A stretch of 64,000 bases of DNA, taken from the NCBI RefSeq assembly GCF_016863275.1, contig NZ_BOOO01000009.1:274055-338054 (forward strand). Direction: 5' to 3'. Below are positions 52,803 through 61,913 of this stretch, one piece after another. The DNA comes from Planotetraspora mira (GTDB lineage: Bacteria > Actinomycetota > Actinomycetes > Streptosporangiales > Streptosporangiaceae). Position 1 is the first letter of the stretch. Every line of letters begins with the position of its first letter. The translations under genes were made by a program, and so were the position numbers. Below the pieces are notes generated by a model. That model was not told the DNA's origin, searched no databases, and saw only the letters and a list, made by a program, of their open reading frames with translations.

Positions 52803-54083
52803 ATGGCCGATGACGATGGAAAGCGTCCCTCGATCTGGCGTCATCGCGAGTTCCTGTTGTTATGGGGCGGCCAGACGGTCAGCGAAATGGGGTCGCAGGT
52901 CACCGTCCTCGCCCTGCCGTTGGTCGCCGTCGTGGTGTTGGAGGCCTCCGCGCTCCAGGTCAGCCTGTTGGCGGCGGCGGAGACGAGTGCCTACCTGCTG
53001 GTGGCGCTGCCGGCCGGGGCCATAGTCGACCGGGTCGCCAAGCGCCCGCTGATGATCTGGTGCAACCTCGCGCTGTTCCTGGTGATCGGCTCGGTGCCGC
53101 TGGCGCACGCCGTCGGGGCGCTGACGCTCGCCCAGCTCTACGCCGTCGCGCTGCTCTCCAGCGTCTTCTCTGTGTTCTTCTCGGTGGCCTATCAGAGCTA
53201 TCTGCCGGTGCTGCTCGACCGCGCCCAGCTCATGGACGGCAATGGCAAGCTCGCCACCTCCCGGTCGGTCGGGCAGATCGCCGGACCCAGTCTGGGCGCA
53301 GGACTGGTGACGGTGGTCGGCGCCGCAGGCGCGATGGCCGCCGACGCTCTCTCCTTTGCGCTGTCGGCGGGCTCGCTGACAGCGATCCGTACCCGCGAGC
53401 CGCGCCGACCCCGAGCGGAGGCCGACCCGCGGCCCAGGCTGTGGTCACAGATCCGTGAGGGACTCGCCTACGTCACCCGCGATCCCATCCTGCGGAACTC
53501 GGTGGCCTTCAACGGCACAGCCAACTTCTTCGTCATCATGGTGGAGACCCTCGGCCCGGTGTTCCTGATCCGCACGCTGCATCTGCGTCCTGGCCTGGTC
53601 GGGCTGCTGCTGGCGCTGGGGGCCGTCGGCGGGATGGCCGGCGGGATGGCGGCGCGGTATCTCGCCCGGAAGGTCGGCTCGGCCCGGATCAGCTGGATCT
53701 CGATGACCGTGCTGTCACTGCCCGGCCTGCTGATCCCGCTGGCCGGGCACGGCTGGTGGGTGCTGCTGTTCGGCTTCGGCTGGATCTCGTGGACCTTCGC
53801 CTCCACCGTCGCGGGTATCTCGCTGACCAGTTACCGCCAGGCCGCCTGCCCGCCGGACATGCTCGGCCGGGTCAGCGCCGCCGCACGCTGGATCAACTGG
53901 GGCACATTGCCGCTGGGCGGCCTGGCCGGCGGCGCGCTCGCCACCGCCCTCGGCGTTCGGACCACCTTGTGGATCGCCGTGATCGGCGGCTGCTGCGCGG
54001 GACTGTGGCTGTTCTTCTCACCCTTGCGCGGCATGCGCGACATCCCTCTCGGAACGCCCGAGCCCGAGCCCGTCGGCGGATAG
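52803..54083 (+). CDS. MFS transporter (MFS_3/EntS-like)
   Basis: A 426-residue major facilitator with about 12 hydrophobic segments: FLLLWGGQTVSEMGSQVTVL at residues 16-35, GAIVDRVAKRPLMIWCN and a PVLLDRAQLMDGNGKL motif in the N-half, RQAACPPDMLGRVSAAARW in the C-half. It resembles proton-driven exporters of the enterobactin or multidrug group. ATG 52803 is the chosen start. A DinB-like gene converges downstream. Confidence 0.92.
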   Translation: MADDDGKRPSIWRHREFLLLWGGQTVSEMGSQVTVLALPLVAVVVLEASALQVSLLAAAETSAYLLVALPAGAIVDRVAKRPLMIWCNLALFLVIGSVPLAHAVGALTLAQLYAVALLSSVFSVFFSVAYQSYLPVLLDRAQLMDGNGKLATSRSVGQIAGPSLGAGLVTVVGAAGAMAADALSFALSAGSLTAIRTREPRRPRAEADPRPRLWSQIREGLAYVTRDPILRNSVAFNGTANFFVIMVETLGPVFLIRTLHLRPGLVGLLLALGAVGGMAGGMAARYLARKVGSARISWISMTVLSLPGLLIPLAGHGWWVLLFGFGWISWTFASTVAGISLTSYRQAACPPDMLGRVSAAARWINWGTLPLGGLAGGALATALGVRTTLWIAVIGGCCAGLWLFFSPLRGMRDIPLGTPEPEPVGG

Positions 54084-54184
54084 CCGTAACGCGACCGCGA
54101 TCTCGTCGGGCGGTCAACACGGGCTTCGCGCGCGGACCAGGGCGGCTGTACCTCAACGGGGCCGGCGCACCCTACCCGTGATCA

Positions 54185-54766
54185 TTACTGGCCTATGCGT
54201 CCGTCGATCCGCTCGCGCAACAGGTCGACGTGACCCATGTGGCGGCCATACTCCCAGATCGTTCCGACCAGCACCTCGCGCAGCGACATCGCCCCTCCAC
54301 CGCTGCCATGCTGATTCAAGGGATCGTCGCCGGTGATGTCGAGACTGGGCGCCTCGGCCACGAACCGCTCGGCGAAGTCCACCTCCGCACGCCAGGCGTC
54401 CCACGCCTCCGCAACCACCTGAGGGTCGGGAACAGCACCATCGAAATCGCCGTCACGGTCGGTCTCGGAGGTGAACAGTCGGGGCACGTCCTGTCCCGCC
54501 ATCATCACCCGGAACGTCGCACGCTCCACCTCGGCCAGGTGTCGCACCAGCCCCAGGAGCGACATCGTCGACGGCTCAACGGAACGCCGCGCCATGGCCT
54601 CCGCATCAAGACCTGCGCATTTCATCTCCAACGTGAGGCGTCCGAAGCGCACGGCTTCGACCAGCGTCGTGCGCTCGTCGCCCAACGTCGGTCCGTTCTC
54701 ACGGGGGTCGTCGTCAGACGGCTTGCCGTCCGCGGTGAACATGTCGGCTCGTCGGGTCGTCGCCAT
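54185..54766 (-). CDS. DinB/DUF664 family protein
   Basis: A 193-residue protein of the mycothiol-dependent DinB-like fold: LLGLVRHLAEVERATFRVMM (metal-binding His in RHLAE), then AEAWDAWRAEV, and the C-terminal WEYGRHMGHVDLLRERIDG with two further His. Three His in these positions coordinate a metal in relatives. Start ATG 54766; the leader is short. It may act in thiol-transfer or detoxification, but the substrate is unknown. Confidence 0.88.
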   Translation of the reverse strand: MATTRRADMFTADGKPSDDDPRENGPTLGDERTTLVEAVRFGRLTLEMKCAGLDAEAMARRSVEPSTMSLLGLVRHLAEVERATFRVMMAGQDVPRLFTSETDRDGDFDGAVPDPQVVAEAWDAWRAEVDFAERFVAEAPSLDITGDDPLNQHGSGGGAMSLREVLVGTIWEYGRHMGHVDLLRERIDGRIGQ

Positions 54767-54863
54767 AGCCGCAATCATCGGCGACGCGCATGGCGGCGAC
54801 AACTGATTAACGACACCTGCACTCATGGTCCTGGCAGCCCACGGTTCGGAGAGCTAATGGCAC

Positions 54864-54900
54864 AAAAAGCCCCGTTTCTTGATCAGAAACGGGGCTTTTT
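54864..54900. terminator. Bidirectional terminator hairpin
   Basis: AAAAAGCCCCGTTTCT, loop TGATC, AGAAACGGGGCTTTTT: a 16-bp perfect stem with a T-run on both strands, suited to stopping transcription from either side. It shares its 12-bp core stem and loop with the hairpin at 46756. Confidence 0.9.
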
Positions 54901-54903
54901 GCC

Positions 54904-54917
54904 GGGTGGAGCCTAGG
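54904..54917. repeat. GGGTGGAGCCTAGG repeat, copy 1
   Basis: The 14-bp word follows directly after the terminator. It recurs exactly at 57147-57160, where it is the acceptor end of a tRNA-like fragment, and as GGGTGGAGCCAAGG at 59095-59108 after another terminator. The exact copies frame the serine-hydrolase/TetR module. Confidence 0.6.
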
Positions 54918-54962
54918 CTGACAGCACGACGATCACGCTCCCGACCTGCAGCCCGACCGCTG

Positions 54963-56348
54963 CTATTCGGAGGCCGCCGAGACGCGCTTGGACCACCGGC
55001 CGGCGAGGTCTACTCCGACGACCGCGTCGTCGTCGCGGGTGAAGAAGCCGCGCTGGCCCTTGAGGGCGCCGCTGGTGACGATGTATTCGTCGGTGTCGCC
55101 GGGCAGCAGGCCGAGATCGGCCGGCGGGAGATCCGGGGGAAGTTCGGTGTCCGTGGCCGCGCGGATTTCCGGTTTGATCCCGCATTCGATCGTCAATCCG
55201 GTCCCATTCGTGGCGATGGTGAGCGTCATCATGTCGTTTTCGTAGCTCCCGACAACCTCCCGGGCTCGGGCCTCGTCATAGGGAAGCGGCTCCGGGTCCC
55301 GGTCGACCACCCCCAGATAGTGCTCGAGCGCCCATCGCACGACGGATTGGTTGAAGGCGAGGCCCCCGTCTGGGCCCGCGTTGGACAGCGCGACGACGGC
55401 GAAGTCCCGTTCGGGCACGATGAGAAGCTCGGCGAACTGGCCGTTGGCTGATCCGCCGTGCCCGACGGTGCGCACACCATCCACGTCACGCAGAAACCAG
55501 CAGATGCCGAAGGCGTCGCCCAGCGTGCTGCCCCGCAATTCGACCGTCTGCTCCTTCATCCGCTGCAGCACCTCGGCGGGCAGCACCTGGGCACCGTCCT
55601 CCGCGCGACCGTCACCGAGATGGAACCGGGCCCATCGAAGCTGGTCGGCCACCGAGGACGCGCCGCCACCGCCGGGGTTGTTGGCGCGGGTGTCCTTCCA
55701 CTGCCGGGCGACGACCGGAGTTCCGTCCTCGCTGAGGTTGTGCCCCACCGCGAACCGCCGGGTCATGACGTCACCGGTCGCGAAGGAACTGTGCGACAGC
55801 CCCAGCGGCTCGAACAGGAGCGAGGCGATGGCCTGCTCATAGGTCAGACCCGTGGCCTTTTCGATGATCCTCCCGACGAGGTTGTACCCCACCTGGCTGT
55901 AGGAGGCCCGGGCCCCAGGTGGTGCGATCAGCTCCGACTCGGCCATGTTCTCCACATACGCGGCCAGGGCGTCATCCCCCTCGCCGGTCTCGACGCTCAT
56001 CCTCCAGTCCAGCCCTGCGGTGTGGTTGAGCAGCTGCGACACGGTGATCTCCGCCGCGGCCCGCTCATCCGGCAGGCTGAACTCGGGGACATACCGGCGC
56101 ACCGGCGCGTCCAGTTCGACCCGCCCCTCAGCGACCAGGCGCATCAGCGCGGTCGCGGTGAAGGACTTCGTGACCGATCCCAGCACGAACAGCGTGTCGG
56201 CGTCGACGGGCAGCGGGTTGTCGACGCTCGTCACGCCGTGACACGCGTACAGCTCCCTCCCGCCCACCCACACCCCGACGGCGACGCCGGGAACGCCGAA
56301 CTTGGTGGCCGTCGTGTCGACGAACTGCGCCAGCGTGTTCTGTGACAT
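54963..56348 (-). CDS. Serine hydrolase, class C beta-lactamase-like
   Basis: A 461-residue penicillin-binding-like hydrolase. The nucleophile motif SVTK is near residue 59 (VLGSVTKSFTATALM), the YxN-like box is YSQVGYNLVG near 151, and the KTG equivalent reads HGG in RTVGHGGSANGQ. It lacks a signal peptide, so it is probably cytoplasmic; the C-terminal 100 residues form a beta-rich domain (DUF3471-like). Start ATG 56348 follows GGAGAATGAG. It is divergent from a TetR gene with three operators between. Confidence 0.92.
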   Translation of the reverse strand: MSQNTLAQFVDTTATKFGVPGVAVGVWVGGRELYACHGVTSVDNPLPVDADTLFVLGSVTKSFTATALMRLVAEGRVELDAPVRRYVPEFSLPDERAAAEITVSQLLNHTAGLDWRMSVETGEGDDALAAYVENMAESELIAPPGARASYSQVGYNLVGRIIEKATGLTYEQAIASLLFEPLGLSHSSFATGDVMTRRFAVGHNLSEDGTPVVARQWKDTRANNPGGGGASSVADQLRWARFHLGDGRAEDGAQVLPAEVLQRMKEQTVELRGSTLGDAFGICWFLRDVDGVRTVGHGGSANGQFAELLIVPERDFAVVALSNAGPDGGLAFNQSVVRWALEHYLGVVDRDPEPLPYDEARAREVVGSYENDMMTLTIATNGTGLTIECGIKPEIRAATDTELPPDLPPADLGLLPGDTDEYIVTSGALKGQRGFFTRDDDAVVGVDLAGRWSKRVSAASE

Positions 56349-56368
56349 CTCATTCTCCGTTCAGCGAC

Positions 56369-56440
56369 TTGCACTGCGTTCAAGTAGGACGCTAATTCAT
56401 ACTTGAACGTTGTGCAAGTGGCCTCTTGAACATTGTGCAA
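56369..56440. promoter_or_regulatory. Three TetR operators, TTGAACNNNGTGCAA
   Basis: The 15-bp word occurs at 56369-56383 (as its complement, TTGCACTGCGTTCAA), 56403-56417 (TTGAACGTTGTGCAA) and 56426-56440 (TTGAACATTGTGCAA). The words have imperfect dyad symmetry. They fill the gap between the serine hydrolase and the TetR gene, and the outer two lie near each gene's start. Control by the TetR protein is inferred. Confidence 0.85.
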
Positions 56441-56469
56441 AAACGAGTCGGGTGGCATATTGTGGGCGG

Positions 56470-57159
56470 ATGCCGCGTGACACGCTGACCCGCGAACAGA
56501 TCGTCAAGGCAGCCATCGAGCTGCTGGACGACGAAGGCCTGGAAGGCCTGAACATGCGCGCGCTGGGCAAGCGGCTGGGCTCCGCGGCCACCGCCGTCTA
56601 TTGGCACGTGGGCAGCAAGGACAACCTCATCACCCTCGCCGGCGACGAGGTGTGGCACCAGATCGCGCTGCCCGACCTGGCCACGACCGACTGGCGGACG
56701 GCCGCCACACAGATGGCCACCGACCTGCACACGATGCTCACCCGCCACTCCTGGCTGGTGCAGGCCTTCGGCTCGTACATGATCTTCGGCCCCGGCAAGG
56801 CCCGCCATGACGACCACGGCCTCGCCATCTACGAGGCGGCCGGATTCACCATGGCGCAGGCCGATCAGGCAGCAGCCATCGTCTTCACCTTCGTGCTCGG
56901 CAACGCCCTCGTCCCGGCCGCAGCCGCATCATTCGCCAAGAAGCTCGGCCGCGACGGCGGCAACGCCGAGGCGCTGATGCACGAAAGCATGGCAAAGGCC
57001 CACGAGATCGCGGCGCAGTTCCCACGGCTGCGCGCCCGCCTCGACACAGCCGTCACCGACTACGCCACGGCCCCCGACAACACCTTCCAGTTCGGCCTCC
57101 AAGCCATCCTCGATGGCCTCGAAGCCCGACTCAGCGCACGCGTTTCGGGTGGAGCCTAG
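56470..57159 (+). CDS. TetR-family repressor with tetracycline-repressor-like C-terminus
   Basis: A 229-residue TetR protein: TLTREQIVKAAIELLDDEGL opens it, with recognition helix LGSAATAVYWHVGSKDNLI and a TetR_C_1-like domain. The start is ATG 56470; an upstream in-frame extension to 56410 would overlap the operators. Its stop codon TAG at 57157 lies inside the GGGTGGAGCCTAGG repeat, whose presence has shaped the C-terminus (VSGGA). It is divergent from the serine hydrolase. Confidence 0.92.
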   Translation: MPRDTLTREQIVKAAIELLDDEGLEGLNMRALGKRLGSAATAVYWHVGSKDNLITLAGDEVWHQIALPDLATTDWRTAATQMATDLHTMLTRHSWLVQAFGSYMIFGPGKARHDDHGLAIYEAAGFTMAQADQAAAIVFTFVLGNALVPAAAASFAKKLGRDGGNAEALMHESMAKAHEIAAQFPRLRARLDTAVTDYATAPDNTFQFGLQAILDGLEARLSARVSGGA

Positions 57160-57193
57160 GGGGTTCGAACCCCTGACCTCCTGCGGGCAAAGA
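57147..57193 (-). other. tRNA 3'-end fragment (attachment-site-like)
   Basis: On the minus strand, positions 57178 to 57148 read GGTC, then AGGGG, TTCGAAC, CCCCT (a perfect T-arm), AGGCTCC (acceptor 3' strand), A and CC. Beyond 57178 some anticodon-like sequence (TTTGCCC) remains, but no 5' half, D-arm or matching acceptor strand is found. Such anticodon-to-3'-end pieces are the usual core of tRNA attachment sites. Next to it GGGCAAAGA and TCTTGCCC (57185-57211) can fold as a hairpin. Confidence 0.65.
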
Positions 57194-57279
57194 CGTACGC
57201 CGATCTTGCCCCACCAGCGGAAACGCGGATCAGCGCACTGATCGTCTTCCCTGCTCGACCCTGCGCAATCCGCAATGCT

Positions 57280-58380
57280 TCAGGGGCCGCAGGTCTGCTG
57301 CTCCCGGAGCGTGCAGCCCTGGGGAAGTCCTGGATCCTCGTCGGTCCAGCCCATCTGAGTGAACGTGAGCTGATCGATCACGGTGCCCTTCGGCAGGCTG
57401 GAGAAGTCGCCCGCGCCGCCTCTCCGCGCCGGGTCTCGTTTCAGCAGCACGTACTCGAGGGCCGACAACTTTCCCGTAGCGGGGTCGAAGACGACATGCT
57501 GTTCGAGATAGCCGTCCTGGAGTGCCCGGGCGATCGTCACGGTGCCTGAGCGACGGATCACCCGTGCGCCGGGAAGCTCTGTGAGCATGCGATAGAAGGC
57601 GGTACGCGTCGCCGAGGAGATCGGCAACTGCGTGAGGATGTCCGTGCTCGTCCCCCAGAGCCAATCGTCCTTGGTCGGCATGTCCTTCGCGGGTACGTCC
57701 CAGGCTTTCTCCGGGTGGTCACCCTCGGGCCAGAAACGGAGGATCGCGGACCTCAGCGTTGAGGGATCGCCGGGCAATTTCATGGGATCCAGGTTCGTCA
57801 ATGGAGGCCCGGAAAAACCGTTCTGCCAGAACCAACTCCCAGGCAACAGGTCGAACTTGGTCTGGCCGACGCGCAGGTCGGCGGCTCGGCATTTCAGGTA
57901 TTCACAGGACTCGGGGGAACCCGCGCGCTTCCACGCTCTCCGATCGGCGGCGGTGGCCGGTTCCGAACTGAGGAACCGCTTTTCGTCTACCAGATTCGCT
58001 TCAGGACCCCATGCTGCTGTTTCGTCGACGAGGCCTGTGCGTCGCCATTGGACGTGGCTGAGGCGCTGCCGTAGGAAGTAATTCCCGCTTGTTCGCCAGA
58101 GCCTGTTCTCCTCCATGATCACTCGCCAGTACCGCCCCGATGAGGATTCCCGCCGGTCTGCCGGAGAGGCCGGAAAGGGCCCCGTCAGACGGGGGATCCC
58201 CACGATCGCGACGATCACCGTCACCGTGGCCAGGGCCGCCAGGGCCGCCGCCGCCGGCTTCCCGGACCGTCGTCGCGTCCGCGAGCCCCTCAGCACCCTG
58301 GCCCTGACCGCGGCCGTCTGTTCGGGATCGGAAGGAGGTGCGTCTGGCATGGCGGTGTCGATGAGCTTGAACTCATTCAT
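57280..58380 (-). CDS. CU044_5270 family membrane protein
   Basis: A 366-residue protein with one membrane segment at about residues 44-62 (AAALAALATVTVIVAIVG) and an extracellular domain with a conserved pattern (GRYWRVIMEENRLWRTSGNY, FLSSEPATAADRRAWKRAGS, LPISSATRTAFYRMLTELPG). This family is regularly encoded directly after an ECF sigma factor, as here, overlapping it by four bases. It probably acts as a membrane regulator of that sigma factor, though no zinc anti-sigma motif is present. Confidence 0.88.
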   Translation of the reverse strand: MNEFKLIDTAMPDAPPSDPEQTAAVRARVLRGSRTRRRSGKPAAAALAALATVTVIVAIVGIPRLTGPFPASPADRRESSSGRYWRVIMEENRLWRTSGNYFLRQRLSHVQWRRTGLVDETAAWGPEANLVDEKRFLSSEPATAADRRAWKRAGSPESCEYLKCRAADLRVGQTKFDLLPGSWFWQNGFSGPPLTNLDPMKLPGDPSTLRSAILRFWPEGDHPEKAWDVPAKDMPTKDDWLWGTSTDILTQLPISSATRTAFYRMLTELPGARVIRRSGTVTIARALQDGYLEQHVVFDPATGKLSALEYVLLKRDPARRGGAGDFSSLPKGTVIDQLTFTQMGWTDEDPGLPQGCTLREQQTCGP

Positions 58381-58916
58381 TCAGGGCCCCATCTCAACGA
58401 TTCGTTCAGCTTGGTCCTGGCCCGGTTGAGCCTGGAGGCCACCGTGCCGTAGGCGATCCCGAGTGCTGCGGCGACCTCGTCGTAGGTCAAGCCGCTGTAC
58501 GCGATGAGCAGGACCACGTCTCGCTCGCCGGGGGACAGTCTCGCCAGCGCCCCCGAGAGCCGGCCGACCGTCGTCCCCGCGCTGACCTGGTCGACGATCC
58601 GCTGGTCGTGGCGGTCATCGTCCGTCGGTGGCCCCGTTCGGGCCAGTGCGCGGTAGCGGCGTAACTCGCTCCGCCGATGGCGGCCGATCAGATTGGTGGC
58701 TATGCCGTACAGCCAGGGCCGGATCATGCCTTTCTGCGGGTCGAACCGGTGGCGTCGGCGGAACGCGATCAGAAAGGTCTCTGCGGCCAGGTCCTCGGCG
58801 ATGTCGAGGTCGAGGCGCCGTCCGATGTAGCGGCGGATCTCTTCGTAGTGCGCGTCGAAGACGGTGCCGAACCGCTCGGGATCGACCACCGAGGCGGCAT
58901 CGGGGACAGCGATCAT
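58377..58916 (-). CDS. ECF RNA polymerase sigma factor
   Basis: A 179-residue sigma-70 family ECF factor: region 2 (FDAHYEEIRRYIGRRLDLDI, AEDLAAETFLIAFRRRHRFD) and region 4 (LSPGERDVVLLIAYSGLTYD, EVAAALGIAYGTVASRLNRA). The start is ATG 58916, after AAGGGAGCC; ATG 58949 is an alternative. The CU044_5270 protein is translationally coupled downstream. Together they form a typical actinobacterial sigma/regulator pair. Confidence 0.93.
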   Translation of the reverse strand: MIAVPDAASVVDPERFGTVFDAHYEEIRRYIGRRLDLDIAEDLAAETFLIAFRRRHRFDPQKGMIRPWLYGIATNLIGRHRRSELRRYRALARTGPPTDDDRHDQRIVDQVSAGTTVGRLSGALARLSPGERDVVLLIAYSGLTYDEVAAALGIAYGTVASRLNRARTKLNESLRWGPE

Positions 58917-59050
58917 GCAAGGGGCTCCCTTGCCGGAAGGACAGGACATACCTTCTTGCCCGTACGGCCTGGACCCTTCCATACATTTCTCAGGCCTGAA
59001 GTTCGGGGCACGCAACGGGCACGGAGGCCGGAGAAGGCCGAACAACGATC

Positions 59051-59089
59051 AAAGCCCAGGTCGGGAAAAGTAACCCTGAGCTGGGCTTT
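59051..59089. terminator. Terminator hairpin
   Basis: AAAGCCCAG pairs with CTGGGCTTT; the inner GTCGGG...CCCTGA can extend it. It lies in the 390-base gap between the ECF start (58916, minus) and the propeller gene (59309, plus). GGGTGGAGCCAAGG follows at 59095. The rest of the gap holds no recognised gene. Confidence 0.8.
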
Positions 59090-59308
59090 CGTATGGGTGG
59101 AGCCAAGGACTCGGCCTGTGCCTCAGAGTCGATGTTCCATAGCCGTGGTCAACTCCGTCTCGGCCCAGGCTGACCCAACCGCCGTCACATCGATGCACTG
59201 ACCAGTTACCGACCACAAGGGCACAAGTCGGCGCGTCTCCTCCCAATGCGCAATGCCGTGCAGGCGTACAACCGGGCCTGTCATCGTCGATCGATTTGGG
59301 AGATCCGA

Positions 59309-60613
59309 ATGCTTGCGCGTTGGAAGAGAAATACGGCGCAGAATCGTTGTCCGAAGCTGCCCGGAGGGCGTCAAGAGCGCGGGCGATTCCGAATCCGGCC
59401 ATTGGTGGCCGCGGCCGCCATCGCGATCGGGCTGGCGCCGCCGGCAGCAGTGGCTGGGCCCGCTCTGGCCGGGCAGAAGCCCGTGCCGGGAGAATTCGCC
59501 TACGTCAACAACAACGGCAACAGCACCGTGTCGAGGCTCAACACCACGATCAACAAAATCGTCGCCACCATCCCCCTCCCTCCCGGGGCCAATACGATCG
59601 GGTCGGAGGTCACGCCGAACGGCGCCTTCTACTACGTGGCCAACGCCGGCATCGACAACGTCACGAAGATCGACACCTTCACCAACAGAATCGTCGCCGT
59701 CATCCACCTCCCCCCGGGGTCTGCTCCCAACGGAGTGGGGATCACGCCGGACAGCCGCTTCATCTACGTCACCAACAAGGGCAGCAACTCCGTCACGAAG
59801 ATAAGCGTGGCCACCAACGCCATCGTCGCCACCATCCCCGTCGGGACCGCTCCCGAGTCAGTGGCGGTCACGCCGAACGGCGCCTTCGCCTACGTCTCCA
59901 ACAGCGTCAGCAACGACGTCACGAAGATCAGCGTCGCCACCAACACCGTCGACGTCCTCAGCATCCCCGTCGGGAGCGCTCCTCGGGGGGTGAAGATCAC
60001 GCCGAACGGCGCCTTCGTCTACGTCGCCAATAACGGCAGCAACAACGTCTCGAAGATCAACGCCGCTGACAACGCCGTCACCACCATCCCCGTCGGAACC
60101 GGTCCGACCTGGTTGTCGATCACGCTGGACAGCGCCTTCACCTACGTCACCAACAACGGCAGCAACAACGTCTCGAAGATCAGAGTCGCCGACAACGCCG
60201 TCGTCGCCACCATCCCCGTCGGAATCGGTCCCAGGGGGATGTGGATCAACACCAGCGGCACCCAGGTCTACGTGGCCAATCACGACAGCAACACGGTGTC
60301 GGTGATCAATGTCGCCGCCGACGCCATCGACGACACCATCTACTTCCCCTACGGGGCCGGTCCCGAAGGAGTCGCGTTTGGGCGCCATCCCGTTCCCGCG
60401 AAGGTGACCAAGACTCAGAGCTCCTCAACCTCCGGCGGCATCGTCAGAAGTAAGAACGAGAACTTCACCGGCGTCGTCGCCACAGGGGGCAATGGGGACA
60501 AGATCAGCAAGAAGATGGCCGGCATCGACTCCTTCGTGCAGCAGGTGAAGCAGCGCCATCTCCATAACCCTGCCCTCACCAAGCATCTGATGGGCGCCGG
60601 GCAACACGGCTGA
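59309..60613 (+). CDS. Secreted YVTN-repeat beta-propeller protein
   Basis: A 434-residue exported protein. A Sec signal peptide ends near residue 55 (LAPPAAVAGPALAG). Seven to eight repeats of about 42 residues follow, each with FAYVxNNGSNNVSKI and ATIPVGxxPxG-type motifs, the YVTN family of seven-bladed propellers. The tail is a Gly- and Lys-rich linker and a short helix (FVQQVKQRHLHNPALTKHLM). Start ATG 59309 follows GGGAGATCCG. It may bind cell-surface or extracellular partners. Confidence 0.88.
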   Translation: MLARWKRNTAQNRCPKLPGGRQERGRFRIRPLVAAAAIAIGLAPPAAVAGPALAGQKPVPGEFAYVNNNGNSTVSRLNTTINKIVATIPLPPGANTIGSEVTPNGAFYYVANAGIDNVTKIDTFTNRIVAVIHLPPGSAPNGVGITPDSRFIYVTNKGSNSVTKISVATNAIVATIPVGTAPESVAVTPNGAFAYVSNSVSNDVTKISVATNTVDVLSIPVGSAPRGVKITPNGAFVYVANNGSNNVSKINAADNAVTTIPVGTGPTWLSITLDSAFTYVTNNGSNNVSKIRVADNAVVATIPVGIGPRGMWINTSGTQVYVANHDSNTVSVINVAADAIDDTIYFPYGAGPEGVAFGRHPVPAKVTKTQSSSTSGGIVRSKNENFTGVVATGGNGDKISKKMAGIDSFVQQVKQRHLHNPALTKHLMGAGQHG

Positions 60614-60640
60614 GCATCTCAGGGAACGGACGGTCAATGA

Positions 60641-60673
60641 GCGCCCCCTGACCTCGCTGGAGGCAGGGGGCGC
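60641..60673 (+). terminator. Terminator after the YVTN gene
   Basis: GCGCCCCCTG and CAGGGGGCGC form a 10-bp perfect stem with a 13-base loop, 27 bases after the YVTN stop, and the convergent arsenic operon ends 47 bases further on. It can serve both directions. Confidence 0.85.
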
Positions 60674-60719
60674 CTTGGCGCATCTGCTGTGTGTGGATGC
60701 CCGATGGCCGTAGTCGGTG

Positions 60720-61913
60720 TCAGTGGGCGGGGACGAGTTCGGCGAGGAGTTCGCGGACCCGCTTGTCGATCTCTTCGCGGATGGGGCGGACCTGGTCGAC
60801 CGGCTTGCCTGCGGGGTCATCGAGTGCCCAGTCCAGGTATCGCTTGCCGGGGAAGATCGGGCAGGCGTCTCCGCACCCCATGGTGATGACGACGTCGGCG
60901 GTCTGGACCGCTTCGGTGGTCAGGGGCTTGGGGAACTCCTTGGTCAGGTCCAGGTCGAGTTCCTCCATGACCTGGATGACGGCGGGGTTGATGGTGTCGG
61001 CGGGGGCCGAGCCGGCGGAGCGGACGCGGACCTTGCCTTGGGCGTGGTGGTCGAGCAGGGCGGCGGCCATCTGGGAGCGTCCCGCGTTGTGCACGCAGAC
61101 GAACAGCACCTCGGGGATGTCGGACACAAGCGCTCCTTGGACTTGGGCTGTGGCGCGTGGCGCCTCGTGGGAGGAGATTGGGCGTGCGGGGTTCTGCGTG
61201 ACCGGTTCACGGTCGACGCTGGCCCGTCGCGTCGGGTAGAGGCTGGTCACGAGGACGACACCAAGCGCAGCGCCGACGAGTTGGGCGGCGATGAACCCGG
61301 GGATGGACGCGGGGGCGATCCCGGCGAAGGTGTCGGAGAATCCGCGGGCGATCGTCACGGCGGGGTTGGCGAAGCTGGTCGAGCTGGTGAACCAGTACGC
61401 GGCCCCGATGTAGGCGCCGATGACCGGCGGGGCCAGATGCGCGCGCCCTTGTCGCGGCAAGGCGACCACCAGGGCGACGAGGCCGGCCGTCGCGACGACC
61501 TCTCCCACCCACAAACCAGGCGATGACCGGTCATGGGTCGACACACTCACGGCGTGCAGGTCGAACATCGCATTGGCGAGCATCGCGCCGGCGATACCGC
61601 CGATGATCTGCGCAGGCAGGTAGGCGGCCACATCCCGTGCGCCGAGTCCGGCACGGTTTCGGCGGCCGAGCAACCAGTCCACCAGGGACACCACCGGGTT
61701 CAGGTGCGCCCCGGAGACCGGACCAACCAGCACGATGATGACCGGCAGGGCGGCGGCCGTGGCTGCGCTGTCGGCGAGCAGTTGCACACCGACGTCAGGC
61801 GACAGGCGCGCGGCCATGATCCCGGACCCGACCACGACGGCGACCAGCAGGCCCGTGCCGAGAGACTCGGCGAAAGCACGCCGGATGAGGCTGGGAGCCT
61901 TGCCCGTGCTCAT
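60720..61913 (-). CDS. Aquaporin-arsenate reductase fusion
   Basis: A 397-residue fusion. Residues 1-235 are a MIP-family channel with the two half-helix motifs GAHLNPVVSL (NPV) and SFANPAVTIARG (NPA); residues 265-397 are a low-molecular-weight phosphatase-type arsenate reductase with the loop VCVHNAGRSQMAA, TMGCGDACPIFPGKRYLDW and DDPAGK. The likely job is to reduce arsenate and let arsenite out through the attached channel. Fusions of this kind are known in some actinomycetes. It is coupled to the ArsR gene upstream by ATGA. Confidence 0.93.
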   Translation of the reverse strand: MSTGKAPSLIRRAFAESLGTGLLVAVVVGSGIMAARLSPDVGVQLLADSAATAAALPVIIVLVGPVSGAHLNPVVSLVDWLLGRRNRAGLGARDVAAYLPAQIIGGIAGAMLANAMFDLHAVSVSTHDRSSPGLWVGEVVATAGLVALVVALPRQGRAHLAPPVIGAYIGAAYWFTSSTSFANPAVTIARGFSDTFAGIAPASIPGFIAAQLVGAALGVVLVTSLYPTRRASVDREPVTQNPARPISSHEAPRATAQVQGALVSDIPEVLFVCVHNAGRSQMAAALLDHHAQGKVRVRSAGSAPADTINPAVIQVMEELDLDLTKEFPKPLTTEAVQTADVVITMGCGDACPIFPGKRYLDWALDDPAGKPVDQVRPIREEIDKRVRELLAELVPAH

